This document shows, one piece after another, positions 1 through 5,857 of a stretch of DNA of 8,885 nt (position 1 is the stretch's first letter; every line of letters begins with the position of its first letter). The stretch lies in contig JALRLQ010000013.1 in NCBI GenBank assembly GCA_023254365.1, positions 1 through 8,885 on the forward strand, in the 5' to 3' direction. The position numbers and the translations under genes are program-made. The notes below the pieces were generated by a model, which was given only the letters and a program-made list of their open reading frames with translations, was not told the DNA's origin and did no database searches. This DNA comes from Candidatus Poseidonia sp. Lineage in GTDB: Archaea > Thermoplasmatota > Poseidoniia > Poseidoniales > Poseidoniaceae.

Positions 1-592
1 GACACGTGCAGATGAGCCCCACGCCGTCGATGATGATCAGATAACTGTAGGCGCCTGGAGCGAGTTTGTCGTTGAGCTGAAAGGCGATGTGGTTGGGATG
101 GGAGGTGCGGAATATCTCACCGAGGGCGAGAGCAGACGTGTCTTTGGGCCCACAAGCAACGATGTTGGCGTCCTTCTCGTCGATTCTTGACTTGTAGTGC
201 AGCGTTGCACCGGCTTCGATGGCCATCCGTTTGAAGGCCTGGTCGATGGTGTGCTCGGAGGTTCCTCGCTCAACAATCCTGTAGGCCACGCCGTCGGTTT
301 TTGCCTGCGTAATGACATCGTCAGGGTGAATCAAATCAACCACTGAAAACGAGGTGGATTTGAACGAGGTTGAATCAAAGCCCCACGCTTCCAATTGGTC
401 AAAGAAATCCTCGTCCATGCTCCAGTTCTCAAGCGCCTGAAAATCACCGTCAAATCGAGCACCGGAGTCCTCACGAATGTCGTGCACATGGACCTCCCGG
501 CCTGCTTTTGCCAACACGATGGCCGCCGCCAGCCCGGAAAGACCGGCACCCATCACGGTGATGGGTTGGGATGTTGACGGGGCATCGGCCAT
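1..592 (-). CDS. FAD-dependent oxidoreductase (geranylgeranyl-reductase-like flavoprotein), N-terminal part, cut by window edge
   Basis: Reading the minus strand from ATG at 592 gives an unbroken frame of 197 codons that leaves the window at base 1. Near the N-terminus there is a strand-turn-helix dinucleotide-binding motif, ITVMGAGLSGLAAAIVLAKAG (residues about 11-31, G15-x-G17-x-x-G20), followed by an acidic stretch at the end of the second strand (HDIRED). This is the Rossmann fold of the p-hydroxybenzoate hydroxylase/geranylgeranyl reductase type of FAD enzymes. Residues about 101-132 (GVAYRIVERG, then DQAFKRMAIEAGATLHY) resemble the family segment where a conserved Arg precedes the helix entering the substrate domain. 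In archaea such proteins often saturate isoprenoid chains of lipids or quinones, but the substrate cannot be told from this half. I see no SD before 592. The gene diverges from moaE 27 bp away. Family call good, precise function uncertain. Confidence 0.8.
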   Translation of the reverse strand, partial: MADAPSTSQPITVMGAGLSGLAAAIVLAKAGREVHVHDIREDSGARFDGDFQALENWSMDEDFFDQLEAWGFDSTSFKSTSFSVVDLIHPDDVITQAKTDGVAYRIVERGTSEHTIDQAFKRMAIEAGATLHYKSRIDEKDANIVACGPKDTSALALGEIFRTSHPNHIAFQLNDKLAPGAYSYLIIIDGVGLICTC

Positions 593-600
593 GCATGGCC
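587..600. promoter_or_regulatory. 14-bp perfect palindrome over the start codon of the flavoprotein gene
   Basis: GGCCATGCATGGCC reads the same on both strands. It covers the ATG (592-590, minus strand) of the FAD oxidoreductase gene and lies 20 bases before the moaE start at 620. In a 27-bp divergent gap this is a plausible operator site, but a chance palindrome cannot be excluded, since GGCC and ATG are common here. Confidence 0.3.
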
Positions 601-610
601 ATGGAGGCGT

Positions 611-615
611 GAGGT
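611..615 (+). promoter_or_regulatory. Shine-Dalgarno-like site before moaE
   Basis: GAGGT lies 4 bases before ATG 620 and 7 before ATG 623. It favours one of these tandem ATGs over the in-frame ATG at 644, which has no visible SD but fits the usual family N-terminus better. Confidence 0.4.
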
Positions 616-619
616 TTGA

Positions 620-1069
620 ATGATGTGCTTCGGTCGTTCCATCATGGCGGGCGTGGTTGTGGTTGAGGAAGCGCCCTCTTCTCTGGACCCTGTCGAATTG
701 TTGGCGCGTTTGCCCACCGAAGGTTGTGGCGCCATCGTCAGTTTTCTCGGCATCACCCGTGGCAAGGAGGGTGAAGCAACCGTGCTTCGGTTGGAATTTG
801 ACGCTTGGCAGGACAAACTCAAACCCGTCCTGTACGACCTGGCTCAGCAAGCCATCGATGCCTTTGGGGTCCACGCCGTTGCCATGGCGCATCGAACGGG
901 GAGCGTGGGCCCTCAAGAGCCGATTGTCGCCATCCATGTCGGTAGCCCGCATCGCAAAGAGGCGTTCGTCGCCTGTGAGTGGTTGATTGATGAATTGAAG
1001 AAGCAAGCACCCATATGGAAGAAGGAGGTCACCACCGACGGGGAGACCTGGAAGGAGGGGTTGGGTTGA
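620..1069 (+). CDS. moaE: Molybdopterin synthase catalytic (large) subunit MoaE
   Basis: MoaE forms a heterotetramer with MoaD and transfers sulfur from the MoaD C-terminal thiocarboxylate to cyclic pyranopterin monophosphate, giving molybdopterin for the molybdenum cofactor in the cytoplasm. The 149-aa product carries the family core: GAIVSFLGITRG (residues about 37-48), the strand with a conserved AHRTG (90-94), GSPHRKEAF (108-116), and the catalytic lysine region LKKQAPIWKKE (126-136). Aligned to E. coli MoaE, the two active-site lysines K119 and K126 correspond to K127 and K134, with identical spacing of seven. Length is normal for the family (about 140-150 aa). The start is ambiguous: tandem ATGs at 620/623 have an SD, while ATG 644 would give MAGVVVVEEAP, closer to known MoaE N-termini. 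moaC follows with a 4-nt overlap. MoaD is not in the window. Confidence 0.93.
   Translation: MMCFGRSIMAGVVVVEEAPSSLDPVELLARLPTEGCGAIVSFLGITRGKEGEATVLRLEFDAWQDKLKPVLYDLAQQAIDAFGVHAVAMAHRTGSVGPQEPIVAIHVGSPHRKEAFVACEWLIDELKKQAPIWKKEVTTDGETWKEGLG
1054..1060 (+). promoter_or_regulatory. Shine-Dalgarno site that sets the TTG start of moaC
   Basis: GGAGGGG near the end of moaE lies 5 bases before TTG 1066, ideal SD spacing. It supports the TTG start over the upstream in-frame ATG at 1015, whose extra 17 residues (EEGGHHRRGDLEGG and so on) look like out-of-frame MoaE coding sequence and are not family-like. Confidence 0.6.
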
Positions 1070-1518
1070 CGGACAAAGCCATTGAGGGCATCGTTGATGT
1101 CGGTACCAAACCGGTGGTGGAACGGCGCGCCGTTGCCTCGGGTCGTCTCGCTCTCCAGCCAGCGACCAAGGACGCCATCGTTCAGGGAACGGTGAGCAAA
1201 GGCAACGTCATCGAAGCCTCCACCGTTGCAGTTCTCCAAGCCGTCAAGGACACCCCGCGCATCATTCCTCACTGTCACCCTATCCCCTTGGAAGGCACCA
1301 AGGTTGAATGGTCGTGGGACGAGAACGATTTGTGCTGCACCGTCGAAGTCAACGCCCACTACAAAACCGGCATTGAGATGGAAGCCATGACCGGCGTTTG
1401 TGCGGGCTTGCTGTGTGCCTTTGATATGGTCAAGTCCTATGAGAAAGACGAGGAAGGACAGTACCCCCATGCCACCATTTCCAATGTTCATGTCGTCTCA
1501 AAATTCAAAGGCGACTGA
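1066..1518 (+). CDS. moaC: Cyclic pyranopterin monophosphate synthase MoaC
   Basis: MoaC converts 3',8-cyclo-7,8-dihydroguanosine 5'-triphosphate, made by MoaA, to cyclic pyranopterin monophosphate, the substrate of MoaE/MoaD. With a TTG start the product is 150 aa, normal for archaeal MoaC. Visible family motifs are MVDV-like IVDVGTKP (residues 9-16), R20-R21-AVASG, IPHCHPI (67-73, substrate-binding His), TGIEMEAMTGV (101-111) and the catalytic DMVKS, where D120 and K123 match E. coli D128 and K131 in spacing. The C-terminal ISNVHVVSKFKGD is also typical. TTG 1066 overlaps the moaE stop TGA (1067-1069), so translation is probably coupled and the two proteins made together. I see nothing in the gene that looks damaged. 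Confidence 0.95.
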   Translation: MTDKAIEGIVDVGTKPVVERRAVASGRLALQPATKDAIVQGTVSKGNVIEASTVAVLQAVKDTPRIIPHCHPIPLEGTKVEWSWDENDLCCTVEVNAHYKTGIEMEAMTGVCAGLLCAFDMVKSYEKDEEGQYPHATISNVHVVSKFKGD

Positions 1519-1563
1519 ACCGCTTTGTTCATGGCGTCCCCGCGAGTCCACAAAGGCATGGGC

Positions 1564-2514
1564 ATGACCACGGACCTCGCACACCATTTTCTGGAAGCCG
1601 TGGACCAAGCAGCCATCGCAAGTGCCGCATGGCGTGGCAAGGGCGACAAGAACGCCGCCGACGATGCCGCGGTTCAAGCCATGCGCCGAACATTCGACGC
1701 CGTGCCATTCGACGGCCGAGTAGCCATCGGAGAAGGTGAGCGAGACGAAGCGCCCATGCTCTACATCGGCGAAGAGCTCGGCTCGATGGTGGGGCATCCA
1801 GATGCTCCGCAAATCGACATCGCCGTGGATCCCCTCGAATGCACCAACAACTGTGCTGACAACACGCCCAATTCCATCGCTGTCCTCGCTGCAGCGCCGC
1901 GGGGAACCTTGCTCCACGCTCCGGATTGCTACATGGACAAACTTGCGGCTGGGTCGCTCCTCGCCGGCCATGTCTCGCTTGAAGGCGGCGTGGCTTACAA
2001 CATCGAACAAGCCATGCATGTGCTCGATTGCGAAGCGGGCGATGTCAGGATTGTGGCCCTTGACAGGGACCGACACGAAGGTTTGTTCAAGGAAATTCGC
2101 AGCGCAGGTGCGCAATTGCACCTTCTTGGCGACGGCGATGTTTCAGGCGCCATATGGGCGGCCAAGCCCGATGGCCCGTACGATATGCTGATGGGCATTG
2201 GGGCTGCTCCCGAGGGGGTGATTTCGGCCACGGCTCTTCGAGGCCTTGGTGGTGTGTTTGAAGGGCGATTGGTGTTCCGTTCAAAGGAAGAAGAAGCGCG
2301 GGCTGAAGTCATGGTCAACGACGACCTCACGCGGTTGTGGAAAGCGAACGACCTGTGCCAGAGCGAGGATGCCGTCTTCGCCGCCTCAGGAGTTTGTGAC
2401 GGCTACCTCCCCGGTGTCGTCCTCGGTCATGCAACGACGACCACGTTCAACGAACTCATCGATGTTGCCAAAGGAACCGTGGTTCGCTCACAACAAGATC
2501 GACCGTTGGTGTAG
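1564..2514 (+). CDS. glpX: Fructose-1,6-bisphosphatase class II, GlpX type
   Basis: GlpX hydrolyses fructose 1,6-bisphosphate to fructose 6-phosphate in gluconeogenesis, using divalent metal (Mn/Mg). With ATG 1564 the 316-aa protein aligns to E. coli GlpX without N-terminal gaps: WRGKGDKNAAD places D33, and GEGERDEAPMLYIGEE places E57, at the same numbers as the E. coli metal ligands. Other matches are DPLE (D89 and E92, for E. coli D85 and E88), PDCYMDKL (substrate Tyr), RDRH, LLGDGDVSGAI and GIGAAPEGVISATALR (catalytic Glu). AAAGG at 1552-1556 gives an SD-like element 7 bases before this start. ATG 1558, ATG 1531 and TTG 1525 are also in frame. The odd feature is the loop after the metal site: the usual DPxEGT reads DPLECTNN, with Cys in place of the phosphate-contacting Gly. 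Archaea more often use class IV or V FBPases, so lateral origin from bacteria is possible (inference). Confidence 0.92.
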   Translation: MTTDLAHHFLEAVDQAAIASAAWRGKGDKNAADDAAVQAMRRTFDAVPFDGRVAIGEGERDEAPMLYIGEELGSMVGHPDAPQIDIAVDPLECTNNCADNTPNSIAVLAAAPRGTLLHAPDCYMDKLAAGSLLAGHVSLEGGVAYNIEQAMHVLDCEAGDVRIVALDRDRHEGLFKEIRSAGAQLHLLGDGDVSGAIWAAKPDGPYDMLMGIGAAPEGVISATALRGLGGVFEGRLVFRSKEEEARAEVMVNDDLTRLWKANDLCQSEDAVFAASGVCDGYLPGVVLGHATTTTFNELIDVAKGTVVRSQQDRPLV

Positions 2515-2520
2515 GCGAGG
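2514..2520 (+). promoter_or_regulatory. Shine-Dalgarno-like site before the Bat-like regulator
   Basis: GGCGAGG begins on the last base of the glpX stop codon and lies 5 bases before ATG 2526. This suggests the regulator is read through from glpX. The nearer ATG at 2521 is out of frame. Confidence 0.4.
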
Positions 2521-2525
2521 ATGGC

Positions 2526-3149
2526 ATGGCACAACAACTGCGCATCGATGTTCGCCTCCCTGAAGGCCACTGGGCGGGTGATGTCACACGCGCCCACCCC
2601 TCGGCCACGCTGCGCATCGAACAACACATGCCGTTGAGTCGAGGAAAGGGGACGGCACGCTGTTGGAGCAGCGAGCAATTGGAGACCACCGTGGAGGGCC
2701 ACGAAGGTATCGAAGAATGCACTGGAATGGAGGAGGGGCGATTTAGCGTCACCATTTCCGCAGGCGGAGGTGGTTTCCTCCGCCCACTTGTGGACCTTGG
2801 CGTTGTCCCTCGCACGCCGTTTGAAGTGCGAGACGGGTGGGTTGAATGGACCGTTGAGGGCACACGTGAGCAAATGAGGTCGTTGGTCGACCGCTTTCGC
2901 ACCGATGAAATCCCACATCGCCTGTTGTCCACCAGAAGCACCACATCACGCCTGCTCACCCCGCGCCAACGAGAGGTCTTCGAGGTGGCTTCGCGAGAGG
3001 GGTACTGGGATGTCCCTCGACGCATCAACCTCACCGAATTGGCAGGCTTGCTGAAGGTTGCAAAATCCACCCTTTCCGATCAACTCCAACGCATCGAATC
3101 GGCTGTGTTTCATGCCTTCACAGACGAAATTCGCCGCCAAAGCCCCTAA
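2526..3149 (+). CDS. Bacterioopsin-activator-like (Bat/HTH_10) transcriptional regulator
   Basis: This is a 207-aa protein with a C-terminal HTH_10 domain at residues about 143-195: LLTPRQREVFEVASREGYWD, then VPRRINLTELAGLLKVAKSTLSDQLQRIE. The pattern LTxRQxEVxxxAxxxGYxDxPR, followed by LAxxLxxxKSTLSxxLxRxE, is diagnostic of the helix-turn-helix of haloarchaeal Bat, which activates the bop promoter from a site just upstream of its TATA box. The N-terminal 140 residues are a beta-rich region (IDVRLPEGHWAGDV, RFSVTISAGGGGFLRPL, GWVEWTVEGTREQMRSLVDRF) of the size of the Bat-associated sensing domain. I see no PAS or GAF motif and no membrane segment. It lies 11 bp after glpX and 49 bp before the oxygenase gene, whose upstream region holds palindromes, so it may control that gene. 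The effector is unknown. Confidence 0.85.
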   Translation: MAQQLRIDVRLPEGHWAGDVTRAHPSATLRIEQHMPLSRGKGTARCWSSEQLETTVEGHEGIEECTGMEEGRFSVTISAGGGGFLRPLVDLGVVPRTPFEVRDGWVEWTVEGTREQMRSLVDRFRTDEIPHRLLSTRSTTSRLLTPRQREVFEVASREGYWDVPRRINLTELAGLLKVAKSTLSDQLQRIESAVFHAFTDEIRRQSP

Positions 3150-3171
3150 CATGTTCGCCCGAACATGTTCG
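3148..3171. promoter_or_regulatory. Overlapping palindromes / tandem repeat, candidate operator before the oxygenase gene
   Basis: AACATGTTCG occurs twice (3148-3157 and 3162-3171), repeated every 14 bp. The second copy lies in a perfect 12-bp palindrome CGAACATGTTCG (3160-3171), and CATGTTCG (3150-3157) forms an 8-bp inverted repeat with CGAACATG (3160-3167) across two bases. The block starts in the regulator's stop codon and ends 7 bases before a TATA-like element. That is where archaeal activators such as Bat bind. I did not see the full motif elsewhere in the window. Function is inferred. Confidence 0.5.
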
Positions 3172-3186
3172 TAAAGGGTATAAGGA
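3172..3186 (+). promoter_or_regulatory. Candidate archaeal BRE/TATA promoter before the oxygenase gene
   Basis: TAAAGGGTATAAGG has a purine-rich BRE-like part and a TATAA core at 3179-3183. A TATA box centred there would place transcription start about 26 bases downstream, near ATG 3208, giving an almost leaderless message. The same bases overlap an SD-like AAGGAGG, so promoter and ribosome-site readings compete. Confidence 0.35.
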
Positions 3187-3188
3187 GG
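3182..3188 (+). promoter_or_regulatory. Shine-Dalgarno site before the oxygenase gene
   Basis: AAGGAGG is the strongest SD match in the plus-strand gaps. It lies 10 bases before GTG 3199 and 19 before ATG 3208. If it is used, the start is GTG 3199 and the promoter lies farther upstream. Confidence 0.5.
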
Positions 3189-3198
3189 ACCCCGCCTT

Positions 3199-4368
3199 GT
3201 GGACTGCATGGACAACCTTCCGAAAACGTGGGACGACTGGATTGAGAACTTCAAGACCTGGCAGGACAACGTCGGCTACAAGCGCGAGTGGATGGGTGAT
3301 TTCGACCTCTCCATCCAGTTCGACTGGGAACGAGCCGGCGATGTCATCGAGTTCGGCGATTACGAAGGTCGAGCCAAGTGGGAGCGCTCGCTTCAGGTGC
3401 CTCATCAAAGCATGCGTGACGCCCTCGTGAGCATGATCACCGTGCAGGGCGACACCGAATTTGCCTCGGTTGAACAACAGCGTCACCTGTTGGCCACCGC
3501 ACCCACCGACTACGACCGCTATGCAGCAGCCCGCATCATGGCTGAAGAGCAACGCCACGGATGGCAAATGGCTTACCTTCTGATGACCTACTTCGGCCAA
3601 CAAGGTCGACGTGAGGCGCAAAAGTTGCTCGAGCGCAACGCACAGGACGGTGACCGTCTCCTCGGTGCCTTCAACCGCCCCATGCCTCACTGGCTGGATT
3701 TCTTCTGCTACACCATGTTCGTTGACCGAGATGGAAAGTTCCAGCTCGGCATGCTCTCCACCTCAGCGTTCAAGCCATTGGCTGCCAGTATGGGCCCCAT
3801 GCTGAAAGAAGAGTCCTTCCACCTGGGTACCGGTTCCAACGGTTTGCGCCGCATCATCAAGGCCGGCGTGATTCCGCTGGACATGCTCCAGCGCTACATC
3901 AACAAGTGGGTGTCCACTGCCCACGACCTGTTTGGCGTTGACGAATCCTCGTCCGCACACTGGGCGTATGTTTGGGGCATCAAGGGCCGATGGGACGAGC
4001 GAAAGAAACTCGAGGCCAACCTCGACGTCAACAAAGAAACGCTCAACGAAGAAGCCCGCCAGCACTACCACGAAGAGATCGTGGCTGAGGTTCAGAAACT
4101 CTGCGGCTACCTCCCCGAAGGCGCTGTCGACCTCTACGTGCCGCACGAGAATTTCCACCGTGAGATTGGTCACTTCAAGCGTCAACGCTACACCGTCGAA
4201 GGCACCCTGTTTGAGGGTTCGGACGAAGCGTGGGAGGCCTACATGGCAACCCATCTCCCAACAGCACAAGACGAAGAGGACCTCAAGGAATTGTTCAAGC
4301 AACAATGGGTCGCTGAGAAGCCCATGACCGCTCGTCAAATCGCCTCCGGTATCGGCGCAAGCGCTTGA
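3199..4368 (+). CDS. PaaA/BoxB-family diiron aromatic-CoA oxygenase (epoxidase) subunit
   Basis: The family epoxidises the ring of phenylacetyl-CoA (PaaA, in complex with PaaB, PaaC and the PaaE reductase) or benzoyl-CoA (BoxB, with reductase BoxA). The 389-aa product keeps a full diiron site: E87, E117-Q-R-H120 in AEEQRHGWQM, D176 in FVDRDGKFQL, and E205-S-F-H208 in MLKEESFHLGTG. The roughly 30-residue spacings within each helix pair match the family. It is a mixture: QKLLERNAQDGDRLLGAFN, with FVDRDGKFQL, reads like BoxB, whereas KEESFHLGTG and the later WAYVWGIKGRW read like PaaA. Length falls between PaaA (about 310) and BoxB (about 470). Residues from about 265 on form a charged C-terminal extension. 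GTG 3199 is chosen for the AAGGAGG site, with ATG 3208 as the alternative. No other epoxidase component is nearby, so substrate and electron donor are unknown. Confidence 0.85.
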   Translation: MDCMDNLPKTWDDWIENFKTWQDNVGYKREWMGDFDLSIQFDWERAGDVIEFGDYEGRAKWERSLQVPHQSMRDALVSMITVQGDTEFASVEQQRHLLATAPTDYDRYAAARIMAEEQRHGWQMAYLLMTYFGQQGRREAQKLLERNAQDGDRLLGAFNRPMPHWLDFFCYTMFVDRDGKFQLGMLSTSAFKPLAASMGPMLKEESFHLGTGSNGLRRIIKAGVIPLDMLQRYINKWVSTAHDLFGVDESSSAHWAYVWGIKGRWDERKKLEANLDVNKETLNEEARQHYHEEIVAEVQKLCGYLPEGAVDLYVPHENFHREIGHFKRQRYTVEGTLFEGSDEAWEAYMATHLPTAQDEEDLKELFKQQWVAEKPMTARQIASGIGASA

Positions 4369-4373
4369 TGTTC

Positions 4374-4380
4374 AAGGTGG
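4374..4380 (+). promoter_or_regulatory. Shine-Dalgarno-like site setting the TTG start at 4386
   Basis: AAGGTGG lies 5 bases before TTG 4386. No in-frame ATG occurs until about 12 codons into the protein, so the TTG start rests mainly on this site. Confidence 0.4.
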
Positions 4381-4385
4381 TTTGA

Positions 4386-4922
4386 TTGATTCCCGTCGCC
4401 CTGTATGGCGTCGACGCCGAGATGTGCGAGCGCTTCTTCGAGGCTCTCCCAGGCTTGGTCACCGATGCTTACGAAGATCGGTCCTACATTGAATCGCTGT
4501 ACGCCGTTCAAGCCGACCATTCCATCGAGCACATCCACATCGCAGACCAGTGGTCGAGCAGAGACCCCTACGCTTGGCCCGAAGACATCGTGAATGAAGT
4601 GGAGATGGTGTTGCGGACGACAACCTATCCGGATGTTTCGTTGCTTGAACACCTCATGACCTTGGACGGTGTGGATGCTCAACGCATCTCCGAATGGATG
4701 CACTTTTCGACAAATCTCTTTCCCATCTATTCGGAAAAAGCATGCCAAACCCTTCAGCGCATGGGGCTTGACACACCTTACAAACCCGATGACATCGCCA
4801 GTTACGGTCTCTACGTCAGCAGAATTGAAGGACTCAAACTTCATGCCCCAGCCGCAGGACTACCTGAAATCGGTCTCCCCCGAACTCGGATGCTGCAGTT
4901 GGGCTTGGAGCGATTTGAATGA
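4386..4922 (+). CDS. Unrecognised 178-aa protein coupled to the oxygenase gene
   Basis: I do not recognise this family. The product is soluble and acidic, with no signal peptide, membrane segment or metal-binding cluster. It begins with a short hydrophobic strand (IPVALYGVD), followed by a helix-rich body with several aromatic and Asp/Glu pairs (YEDRSYIESLY, WSSRDPYAWPEDIVNEVEMV) and a proline-rich C-terminus (PAAGLPEIGLPRTRM). Coding is supported by three points: it follows the oxygenase by 17 bp with an SD-like site, its stop overlaps the next gene's start (ATGA at 4919-4922), and the frame spans the whole interval. Its position suggests a partner or accessory protein of the oxygenase, but the sequence does not resemble PaaB, PaaC or PaaD as I know them. 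The role stays open. Confidence 0.75.
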   Translation: MIPVALYGVDAEMCERFFEALPGLVTDAYEDRSYIESLYAVQADHSIEHIHIADQWSSRDPYAWPEDIVNEVEMVLRTTTYPDVSLLEHLMTLDGVDAQRISEWMHFSTNLFPIYSEKACQTLQRMGLDTPYKPDDIASYGLYVSRIEGLKLHAPAAGLPEIGLPRTRMLQLGLERFE

Positions 4923-5857
4923 ACCGCCTCCGCGTCCATCTCAAACTCTTCATCGTTGCCACCATCTGGGGGTTTGGTTGGCCCGCCGGGCGTGTGGTTG
5001 CTCTTGATACGCCACCGGTCTTGGCTTCGTGGATTCGCTATGTGATGGCGTGCTGTTGCTTTCTCATCTACCTCAAACTCAGCAACAACATCGTCTTGCC
5101 CACCTCTCGGCAGTGGAAGGGCATCTTCTTGATTGGCTTTTGTTCCACCTTCCTGTATCAGTTGTTCTTCATGCTCGGCATGGCCCGAACCGCAGCCGGC
5201 GATGCCTCGTTGATGATCACGCTCAATCCACTGTTCACGGCCATTCTCGCCAGTTTCTTCCTCAAAGAAACCTTCACCAAACGGCACAGTCTTGGTGTCG
5301 TTATGGGCTTCACCGGTGTTCTCATTCTGTTCATGGCCTCACCCAACACGGACTTGATTTTGGCCGAGCGGTGGCTGGGCAACGGCTTCATCGCCTGTTC
5401 GGCCCTTTCGTGGGCCAGCGCCACGATTCTGATGAAGGGCATGATGACCGACACGGCGGAGCAAAAGGGAATGTCGCCGCTCCATTTGACCGTGTGGTCA
5501 TCGATATCGGGGTTGGTGTTCCTCACGCCCTTTCTCATCGGTGAAACGCTTCAGCAAGGTGCCGTTCACTCTCCGTCCCAACAGGCTTGGATAGGGATGG
5601 CGTTTCTGGCCATCCTCTCCACCGTGGTGTCCTATGTGTGGTTTGCTGACGGCGTCATCAAAATTGGGGCTGGCAAGGCGGCCTTGTACGTGTACCTGAT
5701 TCCACCCTTTGGAATCCTTGGTGGGTATCTTCTTCTCAACGAGCAACTCGGTTGGTCGTTACTCGCCTCGTTCATCATGATCGCAGGTGGCGTTGCCATC
5801 GCTCAGAGCGAGAAGCATGATGAACGAGAACCCGCCCTCAGCGAGCATGGCCATTGA
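4919..5857 (+). CDS. EamA/DMT-superfamily transporter, 10 transmembrane helices
   Basis: The 312-aa protein is an integral membrane carrier of the drug/metabolite transporter superfamily. Members move amino acids, nucleotides, sugars or other small metabolites; the substrate cannot be read from sequence. About ten hydrophobic helices are visible (near residues 7-26, 35-53, 67-88, 95-115, 124-141, 153-172, 188-207, 222-243, 255-272 and 278-296), forming two five-helix EamA repeats. Family marks are the N-terminal IWGFGWPAGR, the Asn-Pro in the fourth helix (TLNPLFTAIL), the Glu after each fourth/ninth helix (FFLKETFTKR, YLLLNEQLGW) and the closing GFTGVLILF and IAGGVAIA helices. A short charged tail follows. 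Its start codon overlaps the previous stop (ATGA), so it is translationally coupled to the unknown gene. In this context it may import an aromatic acid or export a product (inference). Confidence 0.9.
   Translation: MNRLRVHLKLFIVATIWGFGWPAGRVVALDTPPVLASWIRYVMACCCFLIYLKLSNNIVLPTSRQWKGIFLIGFCSTFLYQLFFMLGMARTAAGDASLMITLNPLFTAILASFFLKETFTKRHSLGVVMGFTGVLILFMASPNTDLILAERWLGNGFIACSALSWASATILMKGMMTDTAEQKGMSPLHLTVWSSISGLVFLTPFLIGETLQQGAVHSPSQQAWIGMAFLAILSTVVSYVWFADGVIKIGAGKAALYVYLIPPFGILGGYLLLNEQLGWSLLASFIMIAGGVAIAQSEKHDEREPALSEHGH

Noticed and set aside
913..1491. Long minus-strand open frame of 192 codons opposite moaE/moaC
   Set aside because: Both sense frames here are clear MoaE and MoaC. The antisense product shows no family motif and is low in order, as expected for a GC-rich shadow frame.
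1498..2121. Minus-strand open frame of 207 codons opposite glpX
   Set aside because: The sense frame carries a full GlpX active site. The antisense protein (HGVECSAHGL and similar) resembles nothing and has no ribosome site.
2456..3070. Minus-strand open frame of 204 codons opposite the Bat-like regulator
   Set aside because: The sense frame has a diagnostic HTH_10 domain. The antisense product is rich in Arg, Ser and Pro without motif.
3148..3171. Reading the palindromes before the oxygenase as a transcription terminator
   Set aside because: The inverted repeat has only two bases between arms and no following T-run, and a TATA-like element follows immediately, so an operator is more likely.
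3118..4338. Minus-strand open frames of about 190 codons opposite the oxygenase gene
   Set aside because: The sense strand encodes the complete diiron oxygenase. The antisense frames are mirror products of its codon bias.
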